Under the pieces are notes generated by a model, which did no database searches, was not told the origin of the DNA, and worked only from the letters and a program-made list of their open reading frames with translations. DNA of 64,000 nucleotides from Moritella marina ATCC 15381 (lineage in GTDB: Bacteria > Pseudomonadota > Gammaproteobacteria > Enterobacterales > Moritellaceae), in the NCBI RefSeq assembly GCF_008931805.1, contig NZ_CP044399.1, positions 868,001-932,000 of the forward strand, given 5' to 3'. Below, piece by piece: positions 63,541-64,000 of the stretch. Made by a program: the position numbers and the translations under genes. Within the stretch, counting starts at the first letter, position 1. Each line of letters begins with the position of its first letter.

Positions 63541-64000
63541 ATGCGGATCACCGCCAATTTTGATGCTGGTAATATTGAAGTTATTAATTTAGATGACAAA
63601 AATGATGTTCAACTTGCGATCCGTCCGGACGTAGGTGAAGAGTTTTTCCAATGGTTTAACTTCCGTGTTGAAGGTGTAGTGGGTGAGCAATACACACTGA
63701 ATATCCTTAATGCTGGTGAAGCGTCTTACATCGAAGGTTGGGAAAACTACCAAGCCGTTGCATCGTATGATCGCCAGCACTGGTTCCGTATTCCGACTTT
63801 TTATAAAGATGGCAAATTAACGATCATTGCTGATATGGATTGTGAGTCAATGCAAATTGCTTACTTTGCCCCGTACAGCTACGAACGTCATCAAGACTTA
63901 CTAGCGGCAGTGCAAATGCACCCATTAGTAAGCTTAGAGCACCTTGGTGAAACGCTTGATAAGCGCGACTTAACATTAGTTAAGATCGGTGATGGCGCTG
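63541..64000 (+). CDS. M14 family cytosolic-type carboxypeptidase, N-terminal part (runs off window)
   Basis: An open frame from ATG 63541 (AAGGAAG 4-6 bases upstream) continues to the window end, 153 codons. The start MRITANFDAGNIEVINLDDK, then FFQWFNFRVEGVVGEQYTLN, SYDRQHWFRIPTFYKDGKLT and YFAPYSYERHQDLL is the beta-sandwich N-domain of bacterial cytosolic carboxypeptidases (CCP/AGBL-like). The zinc-binding HxxE region should lie beyond the window edge. The enzyme trims C-terminal residues of proteins or peptides; bacterial substrates are not established. Confidence 0.85.
   Translation, partial: MRITANFDAGNIEVINLDDKNDVQLAIRPDVGEEFFQWFNFRVEGVVGEQYTLNILNAGEASYIEGWENYQAVASYDRQHWFRIPTFYKDGKLTIIADMDCESMQIAYFAPYSYERHQDLLAAVQMHPLVSLEHLGETLDKRDLTLVKIGDGA

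Overview
The window looks like chromosomal DNA of a marine, probably cold-adapted gammaproteobacterium of the Vibrio/Shewanella/Moritella/Psychromonas breadth. The moderate-to-low GC, many c-di-GMP and chemotaxis signalling genes, pspBC, rimK, an alkylsulfatase, paired IbpA-like small heat shock proteins and two DUF413 genes all fit. Genus is an inference; Moritella is my best guess. No rRNA, tRNA, CRISPR array or intact insertion sequence was seen.

Layout. 1-5.2 kb: an RND efflux permease overlapping an OmpR-type response regulator and its sensor kinase. 5.2-11.3 kb: a Tas-like aldo-keto reductase and an HD-GYP phosphodiesterase, a divergent RpoS-like sigma factor, Ogt, and a PAS/MCP receptor. 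11.4-14.6 kb: a lipoprotein plus LruC-domain secreted protein operon with a duplicated ribosome binding site and start codon, then a decayed Tn3-family tnpR/tnpA pair. 14.6-17.8 kb: a periplasmic alkylsulfatase and a LysR regulator whose two promoter regions share an inverted-repeat site.

17.8-28.0 kb is the main accessory segment and looks like a defence island: a PLD/SF2 helicase/DUF3427 protein, a NERD plus zinc-finger protein, a fusion of a small-molecule-type methyltransferase to an HNH nuclease, and an McrB-McrC pair followed by an overlapping 42-residue zinc-ribbon gene. 28-32.7 kb holds a DUF726-type hydrolase, a patatin, an outer membrane barrel, a DUF3157-like protein and an Nramp-related transporter lacking the usual metal ligands. 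33.3-35.8 kb has two unrecognised proteins, one a large membrane-anchored coiled coil. 35.8-40.1 kb is a two-gene lipoprotein operon (DUF1566 repeats; the second gene is fused to a di-haem peroxidase) behind a Fur-like box.

40.2-48.5 kb: a PfkB kinase, a NIT-PAS-GGDEF-EAL protein, a hybrid histidine kinase damaged by two deletions, a PAS-GGDEF cyclase and an alpha/beta hydrolase. 48.6-56.4 kb: CpdB, a DUF4136 lipoprotein, pspB-pspC without pspA, a MarR regulator divergent from a barrel/cupin pair, and an AI-2E family permease. 56.6-61.5 kb is a stress cassette: two DUF413 paralogues, both on the minus strand, bracket two Hsp20 genes, each with a ROSE-like hairpin over its Shine-Dalgarno, plus a degenerate arginase-fold protein next to RimK. 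61.6-64 kb: an alpha/beta hydrolase and a TetR regulator sharing a 14-bp site, then the start of an M14 cytosolic-type carboxypeptidase that runs off the window.
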